Assembly: GCA_007571315.1 (NCBI GenBank)
Contig: RKRP01000174.1
Location: forward strand, 1 to 39,201
Reading direction: 5' to 3'
DNA length: 39,201 nt
Origin: Gammaproteobacteria bacterium
Lineage (GTDB): Bacteria; Pseudomonadota; Gammaproteobacteria; Steroidobacterales; Foliamicaceae
Below the pieces are notes generated by a model. That model was not told the origin of the DNA. It did not search any database and worked only from the letters and a program-made list of their open reading frames with translations. Numbering within the stretch: the stretch's first letter is position 1; every line of letters begins with the position of its first letter. Positions 16,953 to 27,307 of the stretch are shown in pieces. The translations under genes were made by a program, and so were the position numbers.

Positions 16953-17702
16953 ATGCCGCCGCGCCTTGAGTCCATGGCCCAGGCCCTGCGGGCGCGATTC
17001 AGCGGCGCGCTGCGCCCGCGCGATTCATCCTGCGGGGAGTTGAGCTACGACCTGAACGCGGCGGACCTTGTGGCCACCGCCACCGCGCTGCGGGACGAGG
17101 AGGAGTTTGCGTTTGAATCGCTGATCGACGTGTGCGGCGTTGATTATCTGGGCTACGGCCAGGCGCAATGGCGCACCGAGCAGGCTACCGGCACGGGTTT
17201 CAGCCGCGCGATGGAGCGTGGCCGCGCGGCGGCCGTTTCCGCCGCGGGCGATGCGCCGCCAGAGGCGGCTTCGGGGATTTCCACGCGCTTTGCCGGGATT
17301 TACCATCTGTTGTCGCTGCGCCATAACCTGCGCATCCGCCTGCGGGCGTTCGCGCGCGGCGAAAACCCGCCGCTTCTCCCCTCTGTAACTGGCGTTTGGC
17401 AGGCTGCGGACTGGTTCGAGCGCGAAGCTTTCGACCTGTTCGGCATCGTGTTTGAGGGTCATGGCGACCTGCGCCGCATCCTTACCGACTACGGGTTTAT
17501 CGGCCATCCCTTCCGCAAGGACTTTCCATTGAGCGGCAAGGTCGAGCTGCGCTATGACGAAAGCCGCCGCCGGGTGGCGTACGAACCGGTCAGCATTGAA
17601 CCGCGAACCCTGGTGCCGCGGGTGATTCGCGACGATCACCGTTACCGCCCCGAACTGCGGGCCGAGCCATCCGCCGCCCTGGAAGAAGGCGAAGAGGCTT
17701 AA
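16953..17702 (+). CDS. nuoC: NADH-quinone oxidoreductase subunit C
   Basis: Peripheral-arm structural subunit (30-kDa type) contacting NuoD. 249 residues. The family signature is [17 protein letters not shown] followed by [11 protein letters not shown] and [12 protein letters not shown] low-complexity Ala/Gly-rich insert of about 40 residues lies between DYLGYGQ and [10 protein letters not shown]; from memory a similar insert occurs in Xanthomonas-type NuoC, so it looks lineage-specific rather than damage. Unfused from nuoD, unlike E. coli. Start ATG 16953 chosen; GTG 16947 and ATG 16974 are alternatives. Confidence 0.94.
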   Translation: MPPRLESMAQALRARFSGALRPRDSSCGELSYDLNAADLVATATALRDEEEFAFESLIDVCGVDYLGYGQAQWRTEQATGTGFSRAMERGRAAAVSAAGDAPPEAASGISTRFAGIYHLLSLRHNLRIRLRAFARGENPPLLPSVTGVWQAADWFEREAFDLFGIVFEGHGDLRRILTDYGFIGHPFRKDFPLSGKVELRYDESRRRVAYEPVSIEPRTLVPRVIRDDHRYRPELRAEPSAALEEGEEA

Positions 17703-17707
17703 GGCCA

Positions 17708-18961
17708 ATGGCTGAGTTCCAAAGCTACACCATGAATTTTGGGCCGCAGCATCCTGCCGCTCACGGCGTATTGCGCCTGGTGCTGGAGATGGACGGCGAG
17801 GTGGTGGTGCGCGCCGACCCGCATGTGGGGCTGCTTCACAGAGCCACCGAGAAGCTGGCCGAATCGAAGCCTTACAACCAGAGCATCGGCTACATGGACC
17901 GCCTGGATTACGTTTCGATGATGGCCAACGAGCACGGTTATGTGGCCGCCATCGAAAAACTTCTCGGCATACAGCCCCCCGTCAGAGCCCGCTACATCCG
18001 CGTGATGTTCGATGAAATCACCCGCATCCTCAACCATCTTTTGTGGCTGGGCTGCCATGGGCTGGATGTGGGGGCGATGACCATATTCCTGTACTGTTTC
18101 CGCGAGCGCGAAAACCTGATGGACTGCTACGAGGCGGTTTCCGGGACCCGCATGCACGCCACCTACTACAGGCCCGGCGGCGTTTACCGGGACCTGCCCG
18201 ATTCCATGCCCACGCATCTGGCGCGCGCCGAGCGCAAAGGCGACCGCGACGCGGCCATGGACGAAGGCCGGGACGGCTCGCTGCTCGACTTCATCGAGCA
18301 TTTCACGCAGCGCTTTCCCGCCCGTGTGGACGAATACGAAACCTTGCTTACCGACAACCGCATCTGGAAGCAGCGCACCGTGGGCATTGCGGTGGTGCCG
18401 CCTGAGCGGGCCATCAACCTGGGTTTCACGGGGCCCATGCTGCGCGGTTCGGGCGTGGAGTGGGACCTGCGCAAAAAGCAGCCGTACGCGGCTTACGCCA
18501 ACATGGATTTCGACATTCCGGTGGGGGTTAACGGCGATTGCTACGACCGCTATCTGGTGCGCATGGAGGAGCTGCGCCAGTCCAACCGGATTATCCGCCA
18601 GTGCGTGGACTGGCTGCGGGCCAATCCCGGACCGGTGATGCTCGACGACTACAAGCTGGCGCCGCCCCGCCGCGCCGAAATGAAGGAAAAGATGGAATCG
18701 CTCATCCATCATTTCAAACTTTTCACCGAAGGCTACTGCGTGCCGGAGGGCGAAGCCTATGCGGCGGTGGAGCATCCCAAGGGCGAGTTCGGCGTTTACC
18801 TGGTGTCCGATGGCGCCAACAAGCCGTTCCGCGTAAAGATTCGGGCGCCGGGCTTCGCGCACCTGGCGGCCATGGACGAGATGGTGCGCGGCCACATGCT
18901 CGCCGACGTGGTGGCCACCATTGGCACCATGGATATTGTGTTTGGCGAGATCGACCGCTAA
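17708..18961 (+). CDS. nuoD: NADH-quinone oxidoreductase subunit D
   Basis: 49-kDa type subunit that forms the quinone-reaction pocket with NuoB. 417 residues. Conserved N-terminus [20 protein letters not shown] (quinone-site His), then [40 protein letters not shown]-type linker, and the C-terminal [20 protein letters not shown] and VFGEIDR end. Six nt after nuoC, eight nt before nuoE. Nothing unusual. Confidence 0.97.
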   Translation: MAEFQSYTMNFGPQHPAAHGVLRLVLEMDGEVVVRADPHVGLLHRATEKLAESKPYNQSIGYMDRLDYVSMMANEHGYVAAIEKLLGIQPPVRARYIRVMFDEITRILNHLLWLGCHGLDVGAMTIFLYCFRERENLMDCYEAVSGTRMHATYYRPGGVYRDLPDSMPTHLARAERKGDRDAAMDEGRDGSLLDFIEHFTQRFPARVDEYETLLTDNRIWKQRTVGIAVVPPERAINLGFTGPMLRGSGVEWDLRKKQPYAAYANMDFDIPVGVNGDCYDRYLVRMEELRQSNRIIRQCVDWLRANPGPVMLDDYKLAPPRRAEMKEKMESLIHHFKLFTEGYCVPEGEAYAAVEHPKGEFGVYLVSDGANKPFRVKIRAPGFAHLAAMDEMVRGHMLADVVATIGTMDIVFGEIDR

Positions 18962-18968
18962 CGGGCTG

Positions 18969-19463
18969 ATGAGCGACAAAACCCCGCTTTCCAGCGCCGC
19001 GCTTTCCGCCATTCGGGCATCGGCGGCGCGCTTTCCTGCCGGGCGCCAGCGCTCCGCAGTGCTGGATGCCCTGCGTCTGGCCCAAAGTGAAAACGGCGGC
19101 TGGCTTTCCGTGCCGTTGATGGACGCGGTTGCGGAGGCGCTCGATATGCCGCCGATTCAGGTCTATGAGGTGGCTACCTTCTATTCGATGTTCGAGGTTC
19201 GTCCTGTAGGCCGTCACTGCGTGTCGGTGTGCACCAATATTTCCTGCTGGCTGCGCGGCGGCGAGGAACTGCTCGCGCACTTGGAAAAGCGCTTGAGCAT
19301 AGGCGTGGGCGAGAGCACCGCGAACGGGCGCATCTACCTCAAGAAGGAGGAGGAATGCCTGGCGGCCTGCGCGGGCGCGCCCATGATGATGGTCGATCAC
19401 AGGTACTACGAACATGTCAGCGCGGAAGATGCCGACCGCATTATCGGGGAATTGCAGCGATGA
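18969..19463 (+). CDS. nuoE: NADH-quinone oxidoreductase subunit E
   Basis: 24-kDa type subunit of the NADH-oxidising module. 164 residues, thioredoxin-like fold with [2Fe-2S] cluster N1a. Ligands CTNISC and CLAAC follow the C-x4-C...C-x3-C pattern. Conserved VYEVATFYSMF and the downstream AP-MMMVD. Start ATG 18969. The stop overlaps the nuoF start as ATGA at 19460-19463. Confidence 0.95.
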   Translation: MSDKTPLSSAALSAIRASAARFPAGRQRSAVLDALRLAQSENGGWLSVPLMDAVAEALDMPPIQVYEVATFYSMFEVRPVGRHCVSVCTNISCWLRGGEELLAHLEKRLSIGVGESTANGRIYLKKEEECLAACAGAPMMMVDHRYYEHVSAEDADRIIGELQR

Positions 19464-20752
19464 GCATGCCGCTGGTGAATGTGTGCATGCCGCCGCCCGG
19501 CGCGGAGCAGCCGTGGCGGCTGGAGTCGTATAGCAAGAGGGGCGGCTACCGCGTATGGAAGCGGGCGCTGTCGGGAAAACTGAAGGCGGCGAAGATACTG
19601 GACACGGTCAAGGCCTCGGGCCTGCGCGGCCGCGGCGGCGCCGGCTTTCCAACAGGTTTGAAATGGAGTTTCATGCCCGCCGGCTGCAAGCAGCCCAGCT
19701 ATCTGGTGTGCAATTCCGACGAAAGCGAGCCGGGCACTTGCCACGACCGCGACATCCTGCGCTACAACCCGCATGCGCTGATTGAAGGCATGGCGCTGGC
19801 GGCCTACGCCATGGGCGCCACGGTGGGCTACAACTACATTCGCGGGGAGTTTCTGGACGAGCCGGTTCCCCGGTTCCTGGCGGCGCTGGATGAGGCCTCC
19901 GCCGCGGGTCTGATAGGCCGCGGACTGGGGCGCGCCAGGGTCGATTTTGAATTGCACCCCTTTGTGGGCGCGGGCGCCTATATTTGCGGCGAGGAAACCG
20001 GCCTTCTGGAATCTCTGGAAGGCAAGCCCGGCAAGCCTCGGTTCAAGCCTCCTTTTCCGGCCCAGAGCGGTTTGTACGGACGCCCGACCACCGTCAACAA
20101 TACGCAAACGCTGGCCTGCGTGCCGTCCATTCTGCAAAACGGCGCGGAGTGGTTCAAGGCGCTCGGCTCTCCCAACTCGGCCGGAACCATGATCTATTCG
20201 GTTTCGGGGCATGTGGAGCGTCCCGGAAACTACGAGGCGCCGCTGGGCGTTTCCTTCAACGATTTGCTGGAGCACGCTGGCGGGGTGTGGAAGGGCCGCC
20301 AGCTGAAGGCTGTGATACCGGGAGGCTCATCGGTTCCGGTGCTGCCGGCGGAAATCATCCGTGAATGCGCCATGGATTACGACTCGCTGGCCCAGGCCGG
20401 CTCCTCTTTGGGCACCGGGGCCGTGATCGTGATGGACGAGACAACCTGCATGGTGAGCGTTCTGCGCCGCATTGCGCGCTTTTATTACGCCGAGTCCTGC
20501 GGGCAGTGCACGCCATGCCGGGAAGGCACAGGATGGCTCTACCGCATGCTCACCCGGATGCTGGAAGGCCGCGCTGGCGTGGCTGATCTCGACCTGCTGC
20601 TGAGCGTGGCCAACAACATTGAAGGGCATACGATTTGCGCGCTGGGCGATGCCGCGGCCTGGCCGGTGCAAAGCTTCCTCAAGCATTTCCGCCCCGAATT
20701 TGAAGCCAGGATTCGCTCGTCCGTTGCCCGGCGCGAGGTTGCCCATGCCTGA
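19460..20752 (+). CDS. nuoF: NADH-quinone oxidoreductase subunit F
   Basis: 51-kDa type subunit: binds NADH and FMN and carries cluster N3. 430 residues. FMN/NADH loop GRGGAGFPTGLKW (57-69), then NSDESEPGTCHDRDI, GAGAYICGEETGLLESLEG, and the N3 ligands in ESCGQCTPCREG with the distal Cys in GHTICALGD. The start at ATG 19460 overlaps nuoE by 4 nt, which fits coupling. The stop at 20750 overlaps nuoG by 8 nt. Confidence 0.97.
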   Translation: MSMPLVNVCMPPPGAEQPWRLESYSKRGGYRVWKRALSGKLKAAKILDTVKASGLRGRGGAGFPTGLKWSFMPAGCKQPSYLVCNSDESEPGTCHDRDILRYNPHALIEGMALAAYAMGATVGYNYIRGEFLDEPVPRFLAALDEASAAGLIGRGLGRARVDFELHPFVGAGAYICGEETGLLESLEGKPGKPRFKPPFPAQSGLYGRPTTVNNTQTLACVPSILQNGAEWFKALGSPNSAGTMIYSVSGHVERPGNYEAPLGVSFNDLLEHAGGVWKGRQLKAVIPGGSSVPVLPAEIIRECAMDYDSLAQAGSSLGTGAVIVMDETTCMVSVLRRIARFYYAESCGQCTPCREGTGWLYRMLTRMLEGRAGVADLDLLLSVANNIEGHTICALGDAAAWPVQSFLKHFRPEFEARIRSSVARREVAHA

Positions 20753-22808
20753 CAACAGCGTGCGCTTTACAGTGGATGGCCGCGAACTGGAAGGCGCAGC
20801 CGGCGAAATGCTGATTGCGGCCACCGACCGGGAAGGAATCTACGTTCCGCGCTTTTGCTACCACCCCAAGCTGAGTGTGGCGGCCAATTGCCGAATGTGC
20901 CTGGTGGATGTGGAAGGCGCGCCCAAACCCCTGCCGGCCTGCGCCACGCCGGTTGCCGAAGGCATGAGCGTGCGCACCCATTCGCAGCGGGCCATTTCCG
21001 CGCAGCGCGCCACCATGGAATTTCTGCTGATTAATCATCCCTTGGACTGCCCCGTGTGCGATCAGGGCGGAGAGTGCGAGTTGCAGGACCTGGCCATGGG
21101 CTTTGGGCGCGACATCTCGCGGTTCTCCGAAGGCAAGCGCGCGGTGCCGGACCCCGACCTGGGGCCGCTGGTTTCCACCGACATGACCCGTTGCATTCAC
21201 TGCACGCGCTGTGTTCGCTTTGGCGAGGAAATCGCGGGGGTTCAGGAACTGGGCGCTACCGGCCGCAGCGAGCATATGGAAATCACCACCTGGGTCAAGC
21301 GGTCGTTGCGGCATGAACTGTCGGGCAACGTGATCGACGTGTGTCCCGTAGGCGCGCTGAACAACAAGCCCTATCGCTTTACGGCGCGCGCCTGGGAAAT
21401 GACCGCCCATCCCACGGTGGCCCCGCATGACTGCGTAGGCTCGGCGCTGTACGCGCACGTGTTGCGCGGCCGGGTGCGGCGCATTGTTCCGCGCGAGAAC
21501 GAGGCGGTGAACGAGACTTGGATTTCGGACCGGGACCGCTTCAGTTGCGAAGGGCTGTATGTGGGAGACCGGCTTGAAAAACCGCTGGTGCGGCGCAACG
21601 GGCGGCTGGTCGAAACCGGCTGGGAGGAGGCGCTTGCGGCCGCTGCCGACGGCCTCGCGCAACTCAGGGAGGAGCAGGGGGGACAGGCGCTGGGGGCGCT
21701 GGTTTCGCCTTCCGCCACCTGCGAGGAAGGCTACCTGCTGAAGAAGCTGATGCATGCGCTGGGCTCCGCCAACATTGATTACCGGCTCAGGCGGCGTGAT
21801 TTTCGCGGCCAGCAGAAGGAGCCGCCCGCCCCCTGGCTGGGGATGCGTTTCGCCGAAGTGGAATCCCTGGATTCGCTGCTGATGGTGGGCTGCGATTTGC
21901 GCGGCGAGGCGCCGATTCTGGCGCATCGCGTCCGCAAGGCCGCGCTGTCCGGCGCGCGGGTCAGCTATTTGGATTTGGCCGAGCGGGAGTACCTGCATCC
22001 GATCGAAAAGGCCATTGCCGCGCCTCCCGGGGACTGGGCGGATGCCCTGGCGCGCGCTGCCGCCGATAGCCTGAGCGGGCAAGGTTGCGCCGTGTGGCTT
22101 GGCGGACTTGCGCTGCGTCATCCAGCCTGTTCGGAGTTGCTCGAAATTGCCGCCGATTTGCCTGCGGAGGTCGTCAGCGGCCGGGTTAGCGAGGGAGGGA
22201 ACGCCGCGGGGCTCGGCCTGGCGGGCGTGCTGCCCTTTGCCGATATTCCGAACGATGCGTCCTTTTCACCGGGAATGGACGCCGGGCTTATGCAGCGGCA
22301 GGCGCCTGGCGGCATGGTTCTGATGGGCGCCGAGCCGGAATTCGATTGCGCCGCCGGCGCCGAAGACGCGCTCGCCGAGGCCCAATTCATTCTCGCCCTG
22401 AATCCCTGGGCCTCGGACTGGATGCGGCAGCACGCGCATGTTGTCCTGCCTACCGCAACCTATCTCGAAACGCCCGGAACTTTCGTGAACGGGCAACTGG
22501 ACTGGCAAAGCTTTGCCGCCGCGGCGCCGCCTCCGGGCCTGGCCCGGCCGGCCTGGAAGGTTCTAAGAGCCCTGGCCGGCCGGCTGGAACTGGAGGGATT
22601 CGGTTATTCCAGTCCGGATCAGGCGCTGGCCGATCTGCGGCGGCAGGCGGACTCGCGCCCGGATGCCGGCCCAGCCTCCAGCGGCGGCTCTGCGGTTGAT
22701 TCGCAGGCGGCGGAGGAAGAGCGCTTTGCCGGGCTGCAACTTCCGATGCATTCGGTCGATGGGCTGGTGCGCCGCTCCTTGCCGCTGCAGCAGGCCGCGG
22801 CAGCCTGA
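20745..22808 (+). CDS. nuoG: NADH-quinone oxidoreductase subunit G
   Basis: 75-kDa type subunit with the chain of Fe-S clusters of the peripheral arm. 687 residues, the shorter form (E. coli 908). The N-terminal ferredoxin-like [2Fe-2S] region has FCYHPKLSVAANCRMC; the His/Cys motif HPLDCPVCDQGGECELQDL fits N5; TRCIHCTRCVRF plus DVCPVGAL fits N4. At the expected extra-cluster (N7) position there is only HDCVGSALY with one Cys, so N7 is probably absent. The molybdopterin-oxidoreductase-like rest lacks cofactor function in this family. The start ATG 20745 lies in the end of nuoF. Confidence 0.95.
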   Translation: MPDNSVRFTVDGRELEGAAGEMLIAATDREGIYVPRFCYHPKLSVAANCRMCLVDVEGAPKPLPACATPVAEGMSVRTHSQRAISAQRATMEFLLINHPLDCPVCDQGGECELQDLAMGFGRDISRFSEGKRAVPDPDLGPLVSTDMTRCIHCTRCVRFGEEIAGVQELGATGRSEHMEITTWVKRSLRHELSGNVIDVCPVGALNNKPYRFTARAWEMTAHPTVAPHDCVGSALYAHVLRGRVRRIVPRENEAVNETWISDRDRFSCEGLYVGDRLEKPLVRRNGRLVETGWEEALAAAADGLAQLREEQGGQALGALVSPSATCEEGYLLKKLMHALGSANIDYRLRRRDFRGQQKEPPAPWLGMRFAEVESLDSLLMVGCDLRGEAPILAHRVRKAALSGARVSYLDLAEREYLHPIEKAIAAPPGDWADALARAAADSLSGQGCAVWLGGLALRHPACSELLEIAADLPAEVVSGRVSEGGNAAGLGLAGVLPFADIPNDASFSPGMDAGLMQRQAPGGMVLMGAEPEFDCAAGAEDALAEAQFILALNPWASDWMRQHAHVVLPTATYLETPGTFVNGQLDWQSFAAAAPPPGLARPAWKVLRALAGRLELEGFGYSSPDQALADLRRQADSRPDAGPASSGGSAVDSQAAEEERFAGLQLPMHSVDGLVRRSLPLQQAAAA

Positions 22809-22827
22809 GCCGCGGCCTGAGCCGCGG
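22804..22827 (+). repeat. 12-bp exact tandem duplication between nuoG and nuoH
   Basis: CCTGAGCCGCGG occurs twice head to tail (22804-22815, 22816-22827). The first copy contains the nuoG stop codon. It makes up the whole nuoG-nuoH spacer and displaces any Shine-Dalgarno of nuoH. Confidence 0.8.
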
Positions 22828-22829
22828 GC

Positions 22830-23894
22830 ATGACGGAAATTCTCGGCAACTGGCTGGCCTTTCTGCCCGCGGAGGCGGTTGAGGCGGTGGCCAGCCTGGT
22901 GGCGATTCTCGCGCTCGCCATTGTGGTGATTTTGTGCGTGGCCTACGCCACCTGGCTGGAACGCAAGGTAATTGGCTTCATGCAGCTTAGGCAGGGTCCT
23001 AACCGCGTGGGTTTCCGGGGGCTGCTTCAGCCCTTCGCCGATGTGCTCAAGCTGCTGGTCAAGGAAATCGTGATTCCCGGGCGGGCCAACCGCTGGCTGT
23101 TTCTGACCGCGCCGGTGCTGGCGCTGGTTCCGGCGCTGGCCGCGTGGGCGGTGGTTCCGGTGTTTCCCGGCTTTGCGATTGCCGACCTGGATGCGGGGCT
23201 GCTGTACCTGCTGTCGATGACTTCGCTGGGCATATACGGAATCATTCTGGCCGGCTGGGCCAGCAATTCCAAGTACGCGCTGCTGGGCGCCATGCGCTCG
23301 GCGGCGCAAATGGTGGCCTACGAAATCGCCATGGGATTCGCCCTGGTGGGCGTTCTGATGGCGGCCGGGAGTCTGAACCTGGGGGAGATCGTTGCCCGCC
23401 AGTCAGGCGGTGTAACCCAATGGTTCATCTTTCCTTTGGCGCCGCTGTTTCTGGTGTATTTCATTTCCGGCGTGGCGGAAACCAATCGCGCTCCGTTTGA
23501 CGTGGCGGAAGGCGAGTCGGAAATTGTGGCGGGCTTTCACGTGGAATACGGCGGCGCCACTTTCGCCATGTTCTTTTTGGCGGAGTACGCCAACATGATT
23601 CTCATCGCCGCTCTCACGGCGGTGCTGTTTCTGGGCGGCTGGGATTCGCCCTTCCACGGGCTGGTGGATCCAGGCTGGCCGGTAGTGGGGATTTTGGCGG
23701 CGCCCAGCCTTTTTTGGCTTGCCGCCAAAACGTTTTTGTTCCTTTTCGTGTTCTTGTGGCTGCGCGCCACTTTTCCGCGCTACCGTTACGACCAGATCAT
23801 GCGCCTGGGCTGGAAGGTTTTCATCCCGGTGACGCTGGTGTGGATTTCGGTGGAGGCGGTGTTTTTCACGCTGCAAATCGGGCCCTTCGCATGA
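22830..23894 (+). CDS. nuoH: NADH-quinone oxidoreductase subunit H
   Basis: Membrane subunit that links the peripheral arm to the proton-pumping arm and shapes the quinone tunnel. 354 residues with about eight transmembrane helices. Hallmarks: [38 protein letters not shown]-type loop, [27 protein letters not shown], and the closing [19 protein letters not shown] tandem duplication precedes it and no clear Shine-Dalgarno is seen. Stop overlaps nuoI start (ATGA). Confidence 0.96.
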   Translation: MTEILGNWLAFLPAEAVEAVASLVAILALAIVVILCVAYATWLERKVIGFMQLRQGPNRVGFRGLLQPFADVLKLLVKEIVIPGRANRWLFLTAPVLALVPALAAWAVVPVFPGFAIADLDAGLLYLLSMTSLGIYGIILAGWASNSKYALLGAMRSAAQMVAYEIAMGFALVGVLMAAGSLNLGEIVARQSGGVTQWFIFPLAPLFLVYFISGVAETNRAPFDVAEGESEIVAGFHVEYGGATFAMFFLAEYANMILIAALTAVLFLGGWDSPFHGLVDPGWPVVGILAAPSLFWLAAKTFLFLFVFLWLRATFPRYRYDQIMRLGWKVFIPVTLVWISVEAVFFTLQIGPFA

Positions 23895-24424
23895 ATGATT
23901 TCTCCAACCGCGTCCCGCCGACTCGCCCCGGGGCCGGCGACCGCATGCGGGCGGTGTTCCGCACCTTTCTGCTCGGAGAATTGCTCAAGGGGCTGCGGGT
24001 TACGCTGCGCAATTTCTTCCGGCGCAAGATTACCCTCAACTATCCGGCGGAAAAGGCCCCGCAGTCGCCTCGTTTTCGCGGGCTGCATGCCTTGCGCCGC
24101 TACAGCAACGGCGAGGAGCGCTGCATTGCCTGCAAGCTGTGCGAGGCGGTTTGCCCGGCTTTGGCCATCACCATTGAATCCGAGCTGCGCGAAGACGGCA
24201 CGCGCCGCGCCAGCCGCTACGACATTGATCTGTTCAAGTGCGTGTATTGCGGTTTTTGCGAGGAAGCCTGCCCGGTGGACGCCATTGTGGAAACCCGGAT
24301 TCACGAATACCACATGGAGCGCCGGGGCGAGAATATTCTGACTAGGGAACGGCTGCTGGAAATTGGCGACCGCTACGAGGAGCAAATCGCCGCCGACCGC
24401 AGTTCCGATGCCTCCTACCGCTGA
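23891..24424 (+). CDS. nuoI: NADH-quinone oxidoreductase subunit I
   Basis: TYKY-type ferredoxin subunit with clusters N6a and N6b. 177 residues. Two complete 4Fe-4S motifs: [12 protein letters not shown] and [12 protein letters not shown], each C-x2-C-x2-C-x3-C-P. Conserved [20 protein letters not shown] and the C-terminal helix. Start ATG 23891, overlapping the nuoH stop. A start a few codons later (Met at residue 19) would also retain all ligands. Confidence 0.95.
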   Translation: MNDFSNRVPPTRPGAGDRMRAVFRTFLLGELLKGLRVTLRNFFRRKITLNYPAEKAPQSPRFRGLHALRRYSNGEERCIACKLCEAVCPALAITIESELREDGTRRASRYDIDLFKCVYCGFCEEACPVDAIVETRIHEYHMERRGENILTRERLLEIGDRYEEQIAADRSSDASYR

Positions 24425-24434
24425 GCCGCAATCC

Positions 24435-25055
24435 ATGCAGCCGCTTGTTGATCTGTTTCCGTTTATTCTTTTTTCCGGCTGGTCGGGCATGCTGATCGCC
24501 TCGGCGCTGGGCGTTATCCTGGCGCGCAATCCGGTTCATTCGGTGCTGTTTCTGGTGCTGTGCTTCGTGATTTCGGCAGCCATATGGCTGCTTCTTCACG
24601 CGGAATTCCTGGCTGTGGCGCTGGTGCTGGTTTATGTGGGCGCGGTTATGGTGCTGCTGCTGTTCGTGGTAATGATGCTGGACATCAACGCGGAGCGGAT
24701 GCGCGAGGGGCTAACGCGCTATGCGCCGTTTGGCGTGCTGGTGGGTTTGCTGCTGGCGGCGCAACTGGCGTCGGTGTGGTGGCTGCGCGGCTCGGACGCG
24801 GAGTTGCTGGCGCAGCCGCAAACGCCGTATTTTTCCGAAGGCAACACGCGGGCGCTGGGGGAGCTTCTCTATACCGAGCACCTGTACGCTTTTGAAATTG
24901 CCGGCTATATCCTGCTGCTGGCGATTGTCGGGGCGATTACGCTCACGCTGCGCCGCCGCCAGGGTTTGCGGGTTCAGCAGGTTTCGGAGCAGGTTGCGGC
25001 GCGCGCCAAGGACCGGGTGCGGCTGGTGAAAATGCCGGCCGAGCGTGACGAATGA
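24435..25055 (+). CDS. nuoJ: NADH-quinone oxidoreductase subunit J
   Basis: Membrane-arm subunit with five transmembrane helices. 206 residues from ATG 24435 ([12 protein letters not shown]). An in-frame ATG at 24408 would start inside nuoI and add nine non-membrane residues. TM3 carries the conserved [19 protein letters not shown], whose pi-bulge region regulates the enzyme in known structures. [18 protein letters not shown] forms the last helix. A charged tail follows. ATGA overlap with nuoK. Confidence 0.94.
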   Translation: MQPLVDLFPFILFSGWSGMLIASALGVILARNPVHSVLFLVLCFVISAAIWLLLHAEFLAVALVLVYVGAVMVLLLFVVMMLDINAERMREGLTRYAPFGVLVGLLLAAQLASVWWLRGSDAELLAQPQTPYFSEGNTRALGELLYTEHLYAFEIAGYILLLAIVGAITLTLRRRQGLRVQQVSEQVAARAKDRVRLVKMPAERDE

Positions 25056-25357
25056 TTGGCCTGCCGCACCTTCTGACCTTGAGCGCGGTGCTGTTCGCGA
25101 TCGCGGTTTGCGGAATATTCATCAACCGCCGCAGCGTGATTTTGCTGCTGATGTGCGTGGAATTGCTGCTTCTGGCGGTGAATTTCAACTTTGTGGCTTT
25201 CGCCTGGTTTTTGGGTGATCTGGCCGGGCAGGTGTTCGTGTTCTTCATCCTCACCGTGGCTGCGGCCGAAGCAGCGATCGGCCTGGCGATTCTGGTGGTG
25301 CTGTTCCGCAACCGGATCAGCGTGAACGTGGACGAGTTCCAGTTGCTCAAGGGATGA
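25052..25357 (+). CDS. nuoK: NADH-quinone oxidoreductase subunit K
   Basis: Membrane-arm subunit of 101 residues (family standard), three transmembrane helices with the buried Glu residues needed for proton transfer: one in [20 protein letters not shown], another in [15 protein letters not shown]. Both overlaps (with nuoJ and nuoL) are ATGA, suggesting coupled translation. Confidence 0.96.
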   Translation: MIGLPHLLTLSAVLFAIAVCGIFINRRSVILLLMCVELLLLAVNFNFVAFAWFLGDLAGQVFVFFILTVAAAEAAIGLAILVVLFRNRISVNVDEFQLLKG

Positions 25358-27303
25358 GGCACGAGGCAATCCTGCTGGCCCCGCTGTGCGCGGCGCTGCT
25401 GGTGGCTCTGGGCTGCCGCGCGCTTCCGCGCCTGCTGGCGCATGGCCTGCCGATTGCCGCCGTCGGGGCCTCAGCGGTCCTTTCGACATGGGCGCTGGTG
25501 GACCAGCTCAATGGCCCGCCCGTGGTGGTGAAGCTGTTTGATTGGCTCAGCATTGGCGGTTTGCATTTGAGTTTCGGGCTGCTGATCGACCGGCTTTCCG
25601 CGCTGATGATGTGCGTGGTCACCTGGGTGTCGCTGGCCGTGCATGTTTATACGGTGCGCTACATGCGCGACGACCCGGGATACGCGAGGTTCTTCGCATG
25701 CATCGCGTTTTTCACCTCCGCCATGCTGCTGCTGGTTATGGCCGACAACTTCATGCAGCTATTTGTGGGCTGGGAGGCGGTGGGCCTGGCTTCCTACCTG
25801 CTGATCGGCTTCTGGTTCAAGCGTCCTTCGGCGAATTTCGCCAGCCTCAAGGCCTTTCTGGTCAACCGGATTGGCGATCTGGGCCTGCTGCTGGGCATTG
25901 GGCTGATCGCCGGCGCGGCGGGCACGCTGGACTATGCCGAAGTGTTCGCCGGCGCCGGGACGCTGGCCGTCAGGGAAATCACGGTATGGCCGGGGATCAG
26001 CTGGCCAGCGCTGGATTTGGGCTGCGTGCTGCTGTTTGTGGGCGCCATGGGCAAATCCGCGCAAATGCCCCTGCATATTTGGCTGCCGGACTCCATGGAA
26101 GGCCCCACGCCAATATCGGCGCTGATCCATGCGGCCACCATGGTCACCGCGGGCGTTTTCATGGTGGCGCGCATGTCGCCTTTGTTCGAGCACAGCGCGA
26201 TGGCGCTTTCCCTGGTGCTGGCCGCGGGCGCCACCACCGCGCTCGCGACCGGCTTGGTAGCCATCGTTCAGCAGGACATCAAGCGCATCGTGGCCTGGTC
26301 CACGCTGTCGCAATTGGGCTACATGATGGCCGGGGCGGGCGTGTCGGCGTACTCGGTGGCCATCTATCACCTGTTCACTCACGCCTTTTTCAAGGCTTTG
26401 CTGTTCCTTGCGGCCGGCGCGGTGATCGTGGCCCTGCATCATCAGCAGGACATCCGGCGCATGGGAGGCTTGTGGCGGCGAATGCCGATTACCTACGCTA
26501 CGGCCCTGATCGGAGGCTTGGCGCTGGCCGGCATTCCCGGCACCGCCGGCTTCTTTTCCAAGGATGCGTTGATTGCCGCCGTAAGCCGGGCCGATGGCGC
26601 GCTGGGCGCGTACGCCGGCTGGTGCCTGTTGCTGGGGGTGGCGGCAACCGCCTTTTACACGGCCCGCTTGTTGCTGGTGGTGTTTCACGGCGAGCCGCGC
26701 GGCGAGCCGCAAGCCAGCCCGCGCAGTCCGCTGGAGCCGGTTGGACCGTGGATGCTGGCGCCGTTGCTGTTTCTCGCCGTCCCCTCCCTGCTGATCGGCT
26801 GGTTTACTTTCGCTCCGGTGGTGCTGGGCGATTATTTCGCCGGTTCCGTCGTCAATTTGCCGAGCGGCGGCCCCGGCGGCGCCAATCTGAGCGAGAGCAC
26901 TGCGGAGTTCTTCCTTCATGGCCTGTATTCGCCGGTGTTCCTGCTTGCCGCGCTGGGAGGCGCGGCGGCCTGGGCTCTGTACGAATGGCGCCCGCAATGG
27001 CGCGAGCTCGCGGCGCCTGCGCTGCGCTGGCCCGCGCGCGCCCTCAAGCTGGGCTACGGCTTCGACATGCTCGTTGAGCGGGCAGTGATTCCCGGCACCC
27101 GGGGGTTGGCGCGAGGCGCCGCGGAGCAGGCGGACGCGCGGTTCATTGACGGGCTGCTGGTGAATGGCCTGGGGCGGATCGTTCGCTGGAGTTCCAGAGC
27201 GATGCGGCGGCTGCAAACGGGCCTTCTGTATCACTATGCGTTTGCGATGGTAACCGCCATCTGCCTGCTGATCGCCTGGGTCATCCTGATGGTGAGTGGT
27301 TAG
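25354..27303 (+). CDS. nuoL: NADH-quinone oxidoreductase subunit L
   Basis: Distal antiporter-like subunit with the long lateral helix. 649 residues. Hallmarks: [19 protein letters not shown] (the Glu of the pumping site), [72 protein letters not shown], and the amphipathic C-terminal segment after about 500. Final [16 protein letters not shown]. No anomalies. Confidence 0.97.
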   Translation: MRHEAILLAPLCAALLVALGCRALPRLLAHGLPIAAVGASAVLSTWALVDQLNGPPVVVKLFDWLSIGGLHLSFGLLIDRLSALMMCVVTWVSLAVHVYTVRYMRDDPGYARFFACIAFFTSAMLLLVMADNFMQLFVGWEAVGLASYLLIGFWFKRPSANFASLKAFLVNRIGDLGLLLGIGLIAGAAGTLDYAEVFAGAGTLAVREITVWPGISWPALDLGCVLLFVGAMGKSAQMPLHIWLPDSMEGPTPISALIHAATMVTAGVFMVARMSPLFEHSAMALSLVLAAGATTALATGLVAIVQQDIKRIVAWSTLSQLGYMMAGAGVSAYSVAIYHLFTHAFFKALLFLAAGAVIVALHHQQDIRRMGGLWRRMPITYATALIGGLALAGIPGTAGFFSKDALIAAVSRADGALGAYAGWCLLLGVAATAFYTARLLLVVFHGEPRGEPQASPRSPLEPVGPWMLAPLLFLAVPSLLIGWFTFAPVVLGDYFAGSVVNLPSGGPGGANLSESTAEFFLHGLYSPVFLLAALGGAAAWALYEWRPQWRELAAPALRWPARALKLGYGFDMLVERAVIPGTRGLARGAAEQADARFIDGLLVNGLGRIVRWSSRAMRRLQTGLLYHYAFAMVTAICLLIAWVILMVSG

Positions 27304-27307
27304 CCTG

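Noticed and set aside
17140-17290. Ala/Gly-rich insert in NuoC as a possible frameshift or insertion damage
   Set aside because: The frame is continuous and homology resumes exactly. Similar inserts exist, from memory, in Xanthomonas-type NuoC.
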